The notes under the pieces are model-generated. The model saw only the letters and a program-made list of their open reading frames with translations, did no database searches and was not told where the DNA came from. A stretch of 32,889 nucleotides of DNA, from the NCBI RefSeq assembly GCF_017311575.1, contig NZ_JAFFQY010000016.1:1-32889 (forward strand). Direction: 5' to 3'. The number at the start of each line of letters is the position of its first letter. Position 1 is the stretch's first letter. Origin of the DNA: Roseococcus thiosulfatophilus (GTDB lineage: Bacteria > Pseudomonadota > Alphaproteobacteria > Acetobacterales > Acetobacteraceae). The position numbers were made by a program, and so were the translations under genes. This document shows, one piece after another, positions 7,584 through 17,047 of this stretch.

Positions 7584-10500
7584 TCACGCGCGACGCCGCC
7601 GACGGCCGAGCACGGCGCTCGGGTTAGCGTAATGGGCCCTATGCGCGCGCCAGTCTTGCATCAACCCCGGCACATCGCAGCGCAGCCAAGCCGCCGGCGC
7701 GGTCGTGCCCGACGAGATCGGCGTACCGGCCGGCAGAGGTCCCGCCAGCATCACGCGCGCGCCCTCGCGGCCCGGCATTTCGAGATTTGCCGTCTGCAAC
7801 CCCTGCCCCGCATTCCGCGTGACGTGCACGGTGAAGCTCTTCTTCACCGGACCGACCGAGAAGCTGTACGTCAGCGCGGCCTTTCCTTGCAGCGAGCCGC
7901 GCTGGTAGGTGAGCTGAACGACGAAGCTCGCGGCGATGCCGAAGCAGGCGATCTGGCCTTCGAAGGCGGCGACGAACAGCGCGGAGAAGCCCGGCTCCTC
8001 GGCGTTCTGAAACACCCGGATGCCGGTCATCACTCGGCCGGAGCCCTGAAGCGGACCAAATACGATGGGCACCGCAGCGCCGAAATGAAACGCGACGTCG
8101 AACGCGGTGAACAGTTTGGTGTCGCCACGTCGCGTTACGCTCTTCATGATCGCGTAGGCGCTGCCGCCGTAAGGAGCCGCGACGAGTGTGCAAGGCTTCA
8201 CGGGCGACGAGAGGGTGAGTTGTGCATGCCCTGCATCGCCGTCGAAAGGCAGTTCGACGTGCGCATCAAAAACGCAATCCAGAAAGGCCATTGTGCCGAT
8301 CTGTAGCGGGCCGAAGGCCAGCCCGTAGCCGGCTCGCAGGCCGGCGCCGCCTCCGGGCCGCGGGACCGTATAGATGCCACTCGGAACAGCAACGCTGTCG
8401 GCTGCGCCATTGTCGCTGGAATCGCCGTCCTTTAGCTTGGCGTAGGCGGCAAGGCCGGCTAGAAACAAAAGCGTGCCGCTAGGTTCGAAGCGCTTAAGCT
8501 TTGGCTCGCTGATCCTGGGCGCCTCGCCGGGCGCGGCATCGAAGCCGACACCTGTGAAGAACAGCGTCAGCGCCTTCTGACCGAGCATTTTGATGGTGAT
8601 GTCGAAGTCACCGACCGATCCTTGAATCCGGCCGGTAAGCGGCTGTGCCGGCCGCAGGAGATCGAGCGTGGCGTTGGCGCTGGCCGAAAAGCCACCGCCC
8701 TTGAATGTGAGAATGCTCCCGAGGTCCGTCTCGAGCGCTGGCGGAGCGGCCCAGGCGTAGTCGAAGCGGCGGCGGGTGGGGAGAAGCTTCGCCAGCTCTG
8801 TCTCCAGCTTGGATCGCAGCGCGTCGGCGTCGAGCAGGCGGAGAAGGGCACGCCGTGCGCCGGCAAGCAGGCGGTCGTCCAGATTGCGCACAATGTGTTC
8901 GACGCTTGACCCCGCGCCGCCAGGCAGGAACCAACGTTCGACCAGCTCAGCGAGCTTGGCGGCTCGTTGGGCCACGCTGGTTGCGGCGTTGAGGGCGTTG
9001 GTGACCTCGAGAAGCTCGTCGTTCACCCTGTCGGTCGCAGCGGTCGGACAAGCGCTGTCGGTCGGCGCTGGCCAAAAGAGCAGCGTCGCCAACCGCTCAT
9101 CGCCAGTCAGACCTAGCCTTGTGTCGAGGTTACACAGCTCTTGAAGCGGTTGGCGGCGCGCAGTCAGTGCGGCGTTGAGCGCGTCGCCGAAGCGCTCCAG
9201 CAGGAAGCGTGCCGCTTCGTCTGCTGTCGCGCTGCCGGGCAAGGCAATCGCCAACACCAAGTCGGCGACAGCGCGGCGGCCAATTTCGACGAGTGCGTTG
9301 AGCGCGGCGGTGGTGCGCTCCGTCGCGGCGTCGCTGGCCGCCGTAAGCGCCGCGTCGGCCAGTTGCTCCGCTTCGGAGGGCACATTGGTGAGCTTTGCCA
9401 AAGCCGCCTGCAGCGCCTGCCGGCTTTCCACACCATTGAACTCGGCCCGCAGCGTATCGAGTGTGTTTCGGAGGGCGCGCAGCGGCGTCACCGCAGCCGT
9501 GGCACCCGCTGTGCCAAGGGCCGGTTCGAGCGCCTCATGGAGGTTACCGATCGCTGCAGGAGCGGGCAGTAACGCACCGAGCAGGGCGGCCGCGAGCCGG
9601 CCAGCGGTGCCCGCCAGCTCGTCGTTCAACTCCTGCGCGCTATCCTCGGCCGACCTCCGCAGTGCCCGTAGGAACGCCGCGAGTGCCGCGCCGAAGGCCG
9701 TGCGCGATGCGTCCAGCCGGCGCAGCTGATCGGTCAGACGCGCGACGTCTGCGGGCTGGCAGCGGTCCCCGACGCCATCCCCGAAATCCGTTATCGCGTT
9801 GTGCAGCCCAACGAGCGCATTGCCCACAGCGGTGGCGTCCGCGCGCAGGCTCTCGACTGAACAAAGCTGCCAAAGATTGGCGCACAGAGCCGGGACTGGC
9901 GCCGTCGCGAGGCTGCATGCGTCGGCGGGGCATGGCTGCTCGACGGTGCCCAGAAGCGCGTCGCGTAGTCTGCTCACGGCCGCCGCCGCGGGTGTTCCGA
10001 GAGCGGTGCAGGCGCCATCGAGCCGCGCCCCGACCCAGGCTTGCAAGCGCGCCAATCCCTCGCGCTCCAGAGCGCGGATTGCCCCCGGCCAGTCGGTCGT
10101 TACAGCCCCGCGCAAAGCTGTGTAGATCCGGGCCATTAGCAGCGGTGGTGGCGGCAGCTTCGAAGACGGCGGCGTCCAAGAGTCGAAAACACCTGCGAGC
10201 GCTGCGTAGACGCGGTCGATCAGCGCGTGATCGACACCTGCCACCTCTTCCGCGCGGAGTGCGGCCATCAGCAGACTGCCCCACGCAGCCGGTACGGCAT
10301 CGAGTTTCTGCGGCCACGCATTCGGCGTGGCAAACAGGCGCGACGTAGCAGTAGTGGCGGCGCGGCGCAGATGTGGGACCATCACGGTTCTGAGCGCGGT
10401 CGCCTGCACACTGGCGATGTTGAGTGCGGCGATCGCCTCGTCGAGCGCGAGCAGCGCGTCTCCCAGCGGTACCAGCACACCAAACAGCGAAGCCAGCGAG

Positions 10501-13500
10501 GACATGTTCAAGCTGGCGAGTTTGCCTAGGACGATGTCGAGCGAGTGTTTGGTGATGTCATCGCGCGCTTTGCCAAGCAGCTGATTTCCAAGCTCACTGA
10601 GCGGGCCGAGCGGATTAGCGGCCAATCGCTCGAGCTCGTCGCGCACGGCGCGACCAGCGGTGATGACCGGAGGCAGTGCAACCAAGCCACCGGTCGTCAT
10701 CGCATCAAGCGCGGCCTCGAGGCTGCGCATCGCCGCCAGCGCGCTGGCGTAGGCGTTCACAAGGAGTTGGGCTTGGGGGCTGGCGCCGTCGAACCGCGCG
10801 AGCACGCCGCTGAGGGCCGAACGCAGCTCCGCCGCTAGCCGCCTCGCGGCAGCATCGGCGTCGGCCACGGTCGGGCCGAAGCTGTATTCGAGCGCCTGCC
10901 GCAGCAGCGGGGCGGCGGCGTCCTTCAGCAGCGTCTGGAGGCTGACGAGCCCGAGGATTCGCGCGTCGGGCAGCACGAAGTCGCTGCCGACGCTCTCCGG
11001 CACGCTGGGCGTCGCGCCCAAGGCGGGCGCTGAGGCGCCGATAGGCCCCTTCCGGCCTATGAACGGAAAGACCATTTCCGGCCGCATGACACCAGAGGCA
11101 CGGTCGCCGTTGCTGCCCATGCCCTGGCGAGGCGGATCGCCAATGACGTGGAGGTAGGCCAGCCGGTGCGGGCCGAATCTAGGCTGGTTCGGGTCGGAGT
11201 CCGACAACTGGCCGACCAGGGCGTCCCCGGCCCTCTTGCGCTCTTCGGCCAGAAGCGTGGCCTGCAGCCGCTCGCGGTCCGCAGTTCCGAGTTTGAGCTC
11301 GTCGCCTTTCAGCACCGGTAGGCCGGCCAACAGGTATTCGTTCAGGAAGCGGACGCGGATCGGTGCCTGCGGGTTACCGGTGAGGGACGCGACGCCGTCG
11401 TGGCGGATCGTCGCCTCCAGGCAACGCGGATAGAAGGGTGCCTGGTCCTCACTTTCCATCGCCGAATTCATCTGCCACTGGTGCAGCGGCGTCTCGCGGC
11501 TCGGCGGCGCAAGCGCATTGGCGGTCTCGTCGACAGCGGGCTCTTCCGCTCGACTGTCAACCCTCACCGTCCAGTCGAGGCTCTCAAACGTGGTATCGCC
11601 GGGCGCGTCCTCGACGGCGTATCGGCGCGGCACACCGGCGTGCTCGAGCCGCCGCAACGCCTGCCAACGGGCGAGCGCGGAGGTGGGCGCATTCGGGATG
11701 CTCGCGTCCGGTGCGTTCCAGTACGCCTGCAGCGCACGCATGGTCGGCGCGTCGTGCGCCGCCTGATTGTCCACAAAGATCAGCGGCATCGAAACCGGCT
11801 CGGGCCGTTGATCGACCGCGAAGCGGAAGCGCACATTGCCGCTCTCGCCCGATGCGGTGCGCGGCCAGAACACCAAGCCCGTGCGGTCGCGCTGGTTGAG
11901 GCGACCGTTCAGCTCCTCGATCCAAATCGTGGTATCGCCGGGTCCGCTGGAGCGCGTGGGGTTGAGCAACTCTGGCGTACGCGTCGTCAGCATGGTGAGC
12001 GCGCGCGCCGGCCAAGCGCGACCCTCGAACGGCTGACCGATGCCAGGGAAGGTCTTTTTACGGTTTCCGATCTGGATGAACCAGCGCTGAACCTGGAAGG
12101 CGAGCGGCCCGCGCCAGTCGGTAAAGTCCGCGTTGTAGCTCTGTGGCCACGGGAGGTAGTGGCGCTCGGTCTCCTTTACGAGTGAGGCGCGAACCCCGAG
12201 CGGATAGAGGAAGCCCTTGTAGACGACCTCCGTTGTCACTTCACGGCCGAGCGCAACCAGTACGCGTAAGCGCTCGACGCTGTAGGCGTCGAAGATGTTG
12301 CGGGCACTCTCTTTGTGGCGCAGCGGCGCGGGCGGAACAAAGGGCGCCTCAAGGTCGAGCGAGCCGCCGAGCGCCGTCAGCCGCAGCAGACGGGTGGGGA
12401 GCGGGCGCGGCACGTACAGGGCCTGCTCCGCGCCGTCTTGCCCGGCGAGATAGCCATCAGCGATGCGGAAGGCATCAGGCGGAGCGACTTGGCTGGTTTG
12501 CAATGTGCCGCCAGGAGCGCGGCGGGCGAGCACCGGCAGTCCGTGCAGGCTTGAGAGTGCGACGATCTGGCGGCGATCAAAGTCGTCCAGGGCGAACAGC
12601 GTATCGCTGGGTTGGCCAGCTTGCCGGCCGCGCTCAGGGTGGCGGAGCGGCCCGCGGGGGCCCTGCATGTCGTCGTCGGGGCTTTCCCCGGCCGGGACCG
12701 ATGGGTCGAAGTCGTAGTCCGGCGTGTGGATGGCGCGCAGGCTGAACGCGTCTCCCGGGGTCTCAAAGAGGTCGGCGCGCCACAACGGGACAATGTGCGA
12801 GCCTGCATCAAGGTGCGCGGCGGGCGCTTTGCTTGGGCGAAAGCGGCGGGCCGGCTTCGGCTGGCCACGCGGCCCCCCGGACGGGCGCGGCACGCCAGGC
12901 GGTGGTTTGGCCGGGCCACTGTCGGGCGGGGCGGCGTCGGGCGAGAGGATGAGGCGGGAGGGCAGCTCGATGGCCGTCTCGGTGTCTCCGGGCGCCTCCC
13001 GAAGAATGCGGCGCAGCGTGCCGAGGCGTTCAGCGAGGGCTTGTTGGCCAGACGTCCCGAGTTGCGCTGCGAGCAGGCGCGTCAACTCTCCCGCCGGGTC
13101 TGGTCCGGGGGCAGAGCTGGGCTTGCCGCCTGGCTCTTCAGGTGGTTGCGGCGCGACCGCGATCCGGCTCTCGGCGCGACGGCTGACGCGCAGTTCCCAT
13201 GCACCCCAATCGAGCAGGCTTTCGAGCGTCCAAGGCAGCGTGGCGCCGGGCTTGAGCGGCAGGGCGAAGGCGAGGCGCGTTTCGCCAGCGGCGCGTGCGA
13301 CTACGGGGAGATGCGCGGGCGCGCGGGAGCGATTGGCGGCGTCGAGGGCATCCTGGAGACGGCCAAGCAGCGCGCTGTCAGGCGTGAGGCCCTCGGCTGC
13401 GTGCAGCGTGGCTGCCAGGGCGTCCCGGAGCGGGCCGGGACGAAGGCTCTTGGGCCATTCGCGACGCCATGCATCAAGCAGCAAAGGCTTGGGCGGCTCG

Positions 13501-15419
13501 GTGTCGCGCGGTAGAGCGGCGGGATCGGAAGGCCGGGCGGCCTCGCGCAGCAGGAGAGCGAGGTCGGCCTGACGCATGCCCGCCTCCCGCAGCAGCTCAC
13601 GCACGGCGGCGGTGGCGGCCGGGACGGGGGTGTTGGCGTTAGTGACGACAGCGAGGCGTCCATGGCGGCGGAGTACGTCGGCGATGATGATGTCGCTGAG
13701 ACCGAGCGGGATCGAATTGAGGTCGGCGCGACGCTCCGCGGCGATCGCCTGGGCGGTTTCCCGGGCGGCGCGGCGGCCTAGTGGGGTGATCAGCCCGTCG
13801 CGACCGACCCAGATGCGCTCCAGGTCCCGGGTGGCGCCGCTCGGGTAGCGCGCTGCGGGCGGGCCACTGGCTGCCGGGGGGACCGTGGCGACTGGGGCGG
13901 CTGGGGCGGCTGGGGCGAGCTTGCTGTAGCGTTCCGCGTAACGGTCCGCGAAATGGACGAACTCCTGCCTTTCTTTCGGATCGTCCTCGCTCGCGACCAG
14001 CGTGGCCTGCAGCCTCTCGCGAGCAGTTACGTCAAAGGCTGCAGGCAATTCCTCGGGCCTAAGGGCGCGGCCAGGCTGTATTGGGGCAACGCGGGGAAAC
14101 GCCTCCTCCATGACATGCTGCGGAGGCAGGCGGGCGATCAGCGTGGGCGGGGCGCCGCCCGTTGACACATGAAGCGTGGCCGCGCGGCGGCCCACAACGA
14201 GGTCAAGGCCGCGGAAACCGAAACGGGCCCGGAACTGGTCAGCGTCCCGTGCTGCCCATAAGCACGCAGTGTCCAGGTTCAGGCGCATCGGTCCGGCGCT
14301 GGCCACGAGTGGAATGCGACCGCCAGCTGTTGGTGCAAGGGGACGCACAGGGGACCGCCCGGCGCCGGGGGCAGTAGCAACGCCGTCGCTGTCGATGGTG
14401 GCAAGGGCGACGCGCGTATCTGCAGTGAAATCGAGCCGCCCAAGGTCGGCGAATCCGGAAATGCCGGGGGCTAGCCGTAAGCGATGCGCGACGTGATGGA
14501 GGCGAGCTTCGGCCCGGGTCAGGGTGACGCTGCCGGCGCTTCCCTCGGCGACGATATCCGACCCACCGGTTCCGCTGAGTTCGACGCGACCCTCCGGCGT
14601 ATCCACATCCTGGGCGTCAGGAGGCAACAGCAAATCGAGCCGCCATGCTCCGGCGCCAGATCCTGTCGCAGCGAAGCGTACGGTGCTGCCAGGGCCATAG
14701 CTGAGGCGCACGTCGGCGATTGTCAGGTCGCCCCCACCCTCGAGGCGCAGGTGGCGAGCGTTGCCTTCAGCTGCGACCACGACCAGCCTGTCTGGTCGTG
14801 GGTCGAGGCGGAACGCAGCGGTACCACGCTGGCCAAGCATCCGGCGCCCACGCACGATCGGCAGCTCGATTGCGGCGAGTCTGGCGCCAGCACCAACATT
14901 CGGAAGCAGTCGGAGCGGCCCTGTGACGTGCAAGCCTTGCCCAAGTGCGAAGCCGCCGCGGCTCACCAATCGCAACCCGAGGGCTGCATCGATAGTGAGG
15001 TAGGTGGTGCCGGCAGGATCTAGGCCGAGGGCACGCGCAAACGCGCCTGCCTCTATGCGCTCGTCCAAAATGAAGGGAAATGGACGCGGGCGGCCGTCAA
15101 AGGCAGGACCGCCCCGGAACCGGCCGCGCGCGGCGATGGTGAGTGCACCGCCGCTCTGCCCGAAGGATAGGTCGAGCAGCAGGGCCTCGCCTGCGAGCGT
15201 CCCACGCAGTGCAACTCTGGGTACATCAAGGGCGACGTCGATCAAGACGTCTTGGCCGAGCGCGGCACGCAATTCGGCGCCTGTCTGACTCCATCCAGGC
15301 TCGGCACCGACGACACGAAACCCACCATCGCCGGTCCGCTCGACGCTAAGCGCGGCTGCGCCGGCGCGACTGATTGCAAGACTGGAAACGGCCAAAACGG
15401 CCCGCCGGGTCAACCGCAT
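7584..15419 (-). CDS. Giant 2611-aa exported protein with Tat-like signal, uncharacterised family
   Basis: The protein starts MRLTRRAVLAVSSLAISRAG, a twin-arginine-like export signal ending near AGAAA, so export from the cytoplasm is likely. Visible parts: a beta-rich N-terminal region (residues 25-430); a Pro/Ala linker around 500-530; a mixed region with a second Pro/Arg-rich linker near 850; a beta region holding VVYKGFLYPLGVRASLVKET near 1080; an Ala/Leu-rich helical stretch from about 1495 to 2215; and a glycine-rich beta domain at about 2220-2560. Cysteines are clustered near 1825-1860 (CPADACS, CANLWQLC), which fits disulfides outside the cytoplasm. The VYKGFL and glycine-rich parts recall other giant uncharacterised bacterial proteins, again from memory. 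The C-terminus ends in RRRRRA. The 7.8-kb frame is intact. The function is unknown; a structural, surface or pore-like role is only a guess. Confidence 0.82.
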   Translation of the reverse strand: MRLTRRAVLAVSSLAISRAGAAALSVERTGDGGFRVVGAEPGWSQTGAELRAALGQDVLIDVALDVPRVALRGTLAGEALLLDLSFGQSGGALTIAARGRFRGGPAFDGRPRPFPFILDERIEAGAFARALGLDPAGTTYLTIDAALGLRLVSRGGFALGQGLHVTGPLRLLPNVGAGARLAAIELPIVRGRRMLGQRGTAAFRLDPRPDRLVVVAAEGNARHLRLEGGGDLTIADVRLSYGPGSTVRFAATGSGAGAWRLDLLLPPDAQDVDTPEGRVELSGTGGSDIVAEGSAGSVTLTRAEARLHHVAHRLRLAPGISGFADLGRLDFTADTRVALATIDSDGVATAPGAGRSPVRPLAPTAGGRIPLVASAGPMRLNLDTACLWAARDADQFRARFGFRGLDLVVGRRAATLHVSTGGAPPTLIARLPPQHVMEEAFPRVAPIQPGRALRPEELPAAFDVTARERLQATLVASEDDPKERQEFVHFADRYAERYSKLAPAAPAAPVATVPPAASGPPAARYPSGATRDLERIWVGRDGLITPLGRRAARETAQAIAAERRADLNSIPLGLSDIIIADVLRRHGRLAVVTNANTPVPAATAAVRELLREAGMRQADLALLLREAARPSDPAALPRDTEPPKPLLLDAWRREWPKSLRPGPLRDALAATLHAAEGLTPDSALLGRLQDALDAANRSRAPAHLPVVARAAGETRLAFALPLKPGATLPWTLESLLDWGAWELRVSRRAESRIAVAPQPPEEPGGKPSSAPGPDPAGELTRLLAAQLGTSGQQALAERLGTLRRILREAPGDTETAIELPSRLILSPDAAPPDSGPAKPPPGVPRPSGGPRGQPKPARRFRPSKAPAAHLDAGSHIVPLWRADLFETPGDAFSLRAIHTPDYDFDPSVPAGESPDDDMQGPRGPLRHPERGRQAGQPSDTLFALDDFDRRQIVALSSLHGLPVLARRAPGGTLQTSQVAPPDAFRIADGYLAGQDGAEQALYVPRPLPTRLLRLTALGGSLDLEAPFVPPAPLRHKESARNIFDAYSVERLRVLVALGREVTTEVVYKGFLYPLGVRASLVKETERHYLPWPQSYNADFTDWRGPLAFQVQRWFIQIGNRKKTFPGIGQPFEGRAWPARALTMLTTRTPELLNPTRSSGPGDTTIWIEELNGRLNQRDRTGLVFWPRTASGESGNVRFRFAVDQRPEPVSMPLIFVDNQAAHDAPTMRALQAYWNAPDASIPNAPTSALARWQALRRLEHAGVPRRYAVEDAPGDTTFESLDWTVRVDSRAEEPAVDETANALAPPSRETPLHQWQMNSAMESEDQAPFYPRCLEATIRHDGVASLTGNPQAPIRVRFLNEYLLAGLPVLKGDELKLGTADRERLQATLLAEERKRAGDALVGQLSDSDPNQPRFGPHRLAYLHVIGDPPRQGMGSNGDRASGVMRPEMVFPFIGRKGPIGASAPALGATPSVPESVGSDFVLPDARILGLVSLQTLLKDAAAPLLRQALEYSFGPTVADADAAARRLAAELRSALSGVLARFDGASPQAQLLVNAYASALAAMRSLEAALDAMTTGGLVALPPVITAGRAVRDELERLAANPLGPLSELGNQLLGKARDDITKHSLDIVLGKLASLNMSSLASLFGVLVPLGDALLALDEAIAALNIASVQATALRTVMVPHLRRAATTATSRLFATPNAWPQKLDAVPAAWGSLLMAALRAEEVAGVDHALIDRVYAALAGVFDSWTPPSSKLPPPPLLMARIYTALRGAVTTDWPGAIRALEREGLARLQAWVGARLDGACTALGTPAAAAVSRLRDALLGTVEQPCPADACSLATAPVPALCANLWQLCSVESLRADATAVGNALVGLHNAITDFGDGVGDRCQPADVARLTDQLRRLDASRTAFGAALAAFLRALRRSAEDSAQELNDELAGTAGRLAAALLGALLPAPAAIGNLHEALEPALGTAGATAAVTPLRALRNTLDTLRAEFNGVESRQALQAALAKLTNVPSEAEQLADAALTAASDAATERTTAALNALVEIGRRAVADLVLAIALPGSATADEAARFLLERFGDALNAALTARRQPLQELCNLDTRLGLTGDERLATLLFWPAPTDSACPTAATDRVNDELLEVTNALNAATSVAQRAAKLAELVERWFLPGGAGSSVEHIVRNLDDRLLAGARRALLRLLDADALRSKLETELAKLLPTRRRFDYAWAAPPALETDLGSILTFKGGGFSASANATLDLLRPAQPLTGRIQGSVGDFDITIKMLGQKALTLFFTGVGFDAAPGEAPRISEPKLKRFEPSGTLLFLAGLAAYAKLKDGDSSDNGAADSVAVPSGIYTVPRPGGGAGLRAGYGLAFGPLQIGTMAFLDCVFDAHVELPFDGDAGHAQLTLSSPVKPCTLVAAPYGGSAYAIMKSVTRRGDTKLFTAFDVAFHFGAAVPIVFGPLQGSGRVMTGIRVFQNAEEPGFSALFVAAFEGQIACFGIAASFVVQLTYQRGSLQGKAALTYSFSVGPVKKSFTVHVTRNAGQGLQTANLEMPGREGARVMLAGPLPAGTPISSGTTAPAAWLRCDVPGLMQDWRAHRAHYANPSAVLGRRRRRA

Positions 15420-15563
15420 CTTGATACCCGCTGCCTCTCAATAGGACCGACAAAATGAGGGCTTGTACGCAGTCGAGCAGCGACCTGCTGAGGTGCGGTT
15501 CACCGCGCCGCGCTGGCCCTCCGCCTAGTGCGTCCAGAGAGGTTGACTGTTGCCTCGGTAGAA

Positions 15564-15604
15564 TGTCAATTATTTTTGACACTATTTTGTGTCAATCTAA
15601 TCTT
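15564..15604 (+). promoter_or_regulatory. Sigma70-like promoter overlapping TGTCAA repeats
   Basis: A consensus -35 TTGACA (15576-15581) is followed after 16 bases by TAATCT (15598-15603), a good -10 for the 269-aa gene at 15632. The -35 is also half of an inverted repeat, TGTCAA (15564-15569) with TTGACA (15576-15581), and another TGTCAA lies at 15590-15595. A repressor bound to these half-sites would cover the promoter. This AT-rich patch lies in the divergent gap (15420-15631) between the 2611-aa gene and the 269-aa gene, so it may control both. Confidence 0.55.
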
Positions 15605-15631
15605 ACAAGATTGCTTGCAGGAGGGCTTGGG

Positions 15632-16441
15632 ATGGATCGCAGGACACTTCTCGCTGCCACTTCCGCCGGGATTGCAATGGCGCGCTCGCGGGACGTGCAG
15701 GCGCAGTCGCCGCCCTGGGCGCCCTGGAAGGACCTGCTGAACGCGTTGCCGACAGCACCAGCAATGAATGCGGCTCGGGCTACGCGCAGCCGGAGCCCCG
15801 TCGGCATGGCGGTTCAGCGGATCGAGGACGCCAAGGGGCCGCACGTCAACTTCGATCTCTACACCGTCGACATTCGGCGGATGCCGACGCAGGGTCCCAA
15901 CACAGGTCCTGACCTACTCGCGCATATCCGCAGTCGTCTGAGTGACTTCTTCGATCCCGCCGTGTCCACCTTGGGGGCGCATACCCCGGGCGACGATGAG
16001 GACTGGAAGAGGGGTGGGCCGGCGCCGCTTGGATCGGTGATGGTGTTTCGGATCGGCGTCCTCGGACCGATCCATGAACAGGCTGCCGTTGTCACCAGCG
16101 TGTCAGAAGCGAGACGGTGGATCTTTACGCCGGTAACGATTGGGACCAGCTCGCCCGGCGAGCATCCAGTGTCAGGAAACCGCGAGTTTGGCTTTCGGCC
16201 CGCCGCAAGCCTGCAGGGCCAAATCTATACACGCGCCGCCGATCGCGCGCTCGATGACGGTGTGTTGGCGCCGTCGGAGCAGACGGTATTCAACGGCGCT
16301 GATACGCTCTGGAGAAGCTTCCAGTCCCGTGTCGCAACCTATGTGAACCAGCGGGGCGGCGAGGCCGTCGTCGCAACGCCAACCATTCATCGGCCGCAAT
16401 GGGCAACTGTCAGAGCGAGCGGATTGTTTGACCGCGCCTAG
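15632..16441 (+). CDS. 269-aa predicted exported protein, function unknown
   Basis: The start is at ATG 15632, seven bases after a strong AGGAGG (15619-15624); a much longer in-frame reading from 15455 would run through the promoter and is rejected. The N-terminus MDRRTLLAATSAGIAMARSR followed by DVQAQ is a twin-arginine-like signal with a plausible cut after VQA. The mature protein of about 245 residues has NFDLYTVDIRRM, an acidic GDDEDW segment, PLGSVMVFRIGVLGP and PVSGNREFGFRP. It ends with ADTLWRSFQSRVATYVNQRG. No known catalytic signature is clear. It is divergent from the two giant genes and shares an export-signal type with the 2611-aa protein, so it may act in the same system outside the cytoplasm. 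Confidence 0.78.
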   Translation: MDRRTLLAATSAGIAMARSRDVQAQSPPWAPWKDLLNALPTAPAMNAARATRSRSPVGMAVQRIEDAKGPHVNFDLYTVDIRRMPTQGPNTGPDLLAHIRSRLSDFFDPAVSTLGAHTPGDDEDWKRGGPAPLGSVMVFRIGVLGPIHEQAAVVTSVSEARRWIFTPVTIGTSSPGEHPVSGNREFGFRPAASLQGQIYTRAADRALDDGVLAPSEQTVFNGADTLWRSFQSRVATYVNQRGGEAVVATPTIHRPQWATVRASGLFDRA

Positions 16442-16627
16442 ATGTTTTGGTCCTGGCTTTGGTGCTCGCACATCTCTTTGCACGGATAACCGGGACCTGC
16501 TCGCCGTTGATCTCCTAGACATCCTTGGATCGCCCTGCCGGGCGCCATCCAGCACTTTTGATCGGCTGATGGTTTGGCAGGCGGCGAGTCTTGCGCCGAC
16601 GGCGATTTATGCCTCTGTTCGGAAATC

Positions 16628-17041
16628 TCAATCTCGATCGCCTGGCATTTCAGTGGCAATATCGTCAGCCAGCAACCGTCCTTGAGTGACGCGTCGCCCG
16701 AGCGCCTCGATGAAGCCGGCGTAACGGTCCTTGCCCTTCGCACTTGTAGCACCCTGCAACGACTCAGGCAGGGGGGGTGTGCTGGTGAGCCAGAAGCGAA
16801 CGAACAGCGCGAGCGCCTCGTTGCCAATGGTGATGTGGCGTTCGAGTCGTTCGCTGGCGCGCGACAGGCGATCAAGCCGACGTGCCAGGGCCGCCTCCAG
16901 CCGTTCGGGACCATCCGGCGAGAGGTAGCTCTCAAGCGCAGCCTCGATCACCACGGCCTGGCTGACGCGCTTGCGCGCCGCGTAGTCGGCGAGGCGGCGC
17001 GTCAGCTCAGGGGGCAGCCGGAAGGTGGCCTTGGTGCGCAT
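16628..17041 (-). CDS. CopG-type ribbon-helix-helix protein of the tra/trb operon
   Basis: The 137-aa protein begins MRTKATFRLPPELTRRLADY, then ARKRVSQAVVIEAALESYL. This is a ribbon-helix-helix DNA-binding fold in the first 45 residues. It continues with ERLEAALARRLDRLSRASERL, a likely dimerising helix, and NEALALFVRFWLTSTPPLPE, a segment typical of the CopG-like protein found between traG and trbB in conjugative elements. It starts six bases after the traG stop codon, so it is translationally linked to traG. It probably represses or tunes the transfer operon. The expected next gene, trbB, is not found directly downstream. Instead, 186 bases without a recognisable gene lead to the 269-aa cargo gene, which is on the opposite strand. 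The protein itself looks intact. Confidence 0.88.
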   Translation of the reverse strand: MRTKATFRLPPELTRRLADYAARKRVSQAVVIEAALESYLSPDGPERLEAALARRLDRLSRASERLERHITIGNEALALFVRFWLTSTPPLPESLQGATSAKGKDRYAGFIEALGRRVTQGRLLADDIATEMPGDRD

Positions 17042-17047
17042 GGCGGG

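Noticed and set aside
13888-13920. GGCTGGGGC tandem repeat
   Set aside because: It encodes an Ala-Pro linker inside the 2611-aa protein, a common low-complexity feature of high-GC genes.
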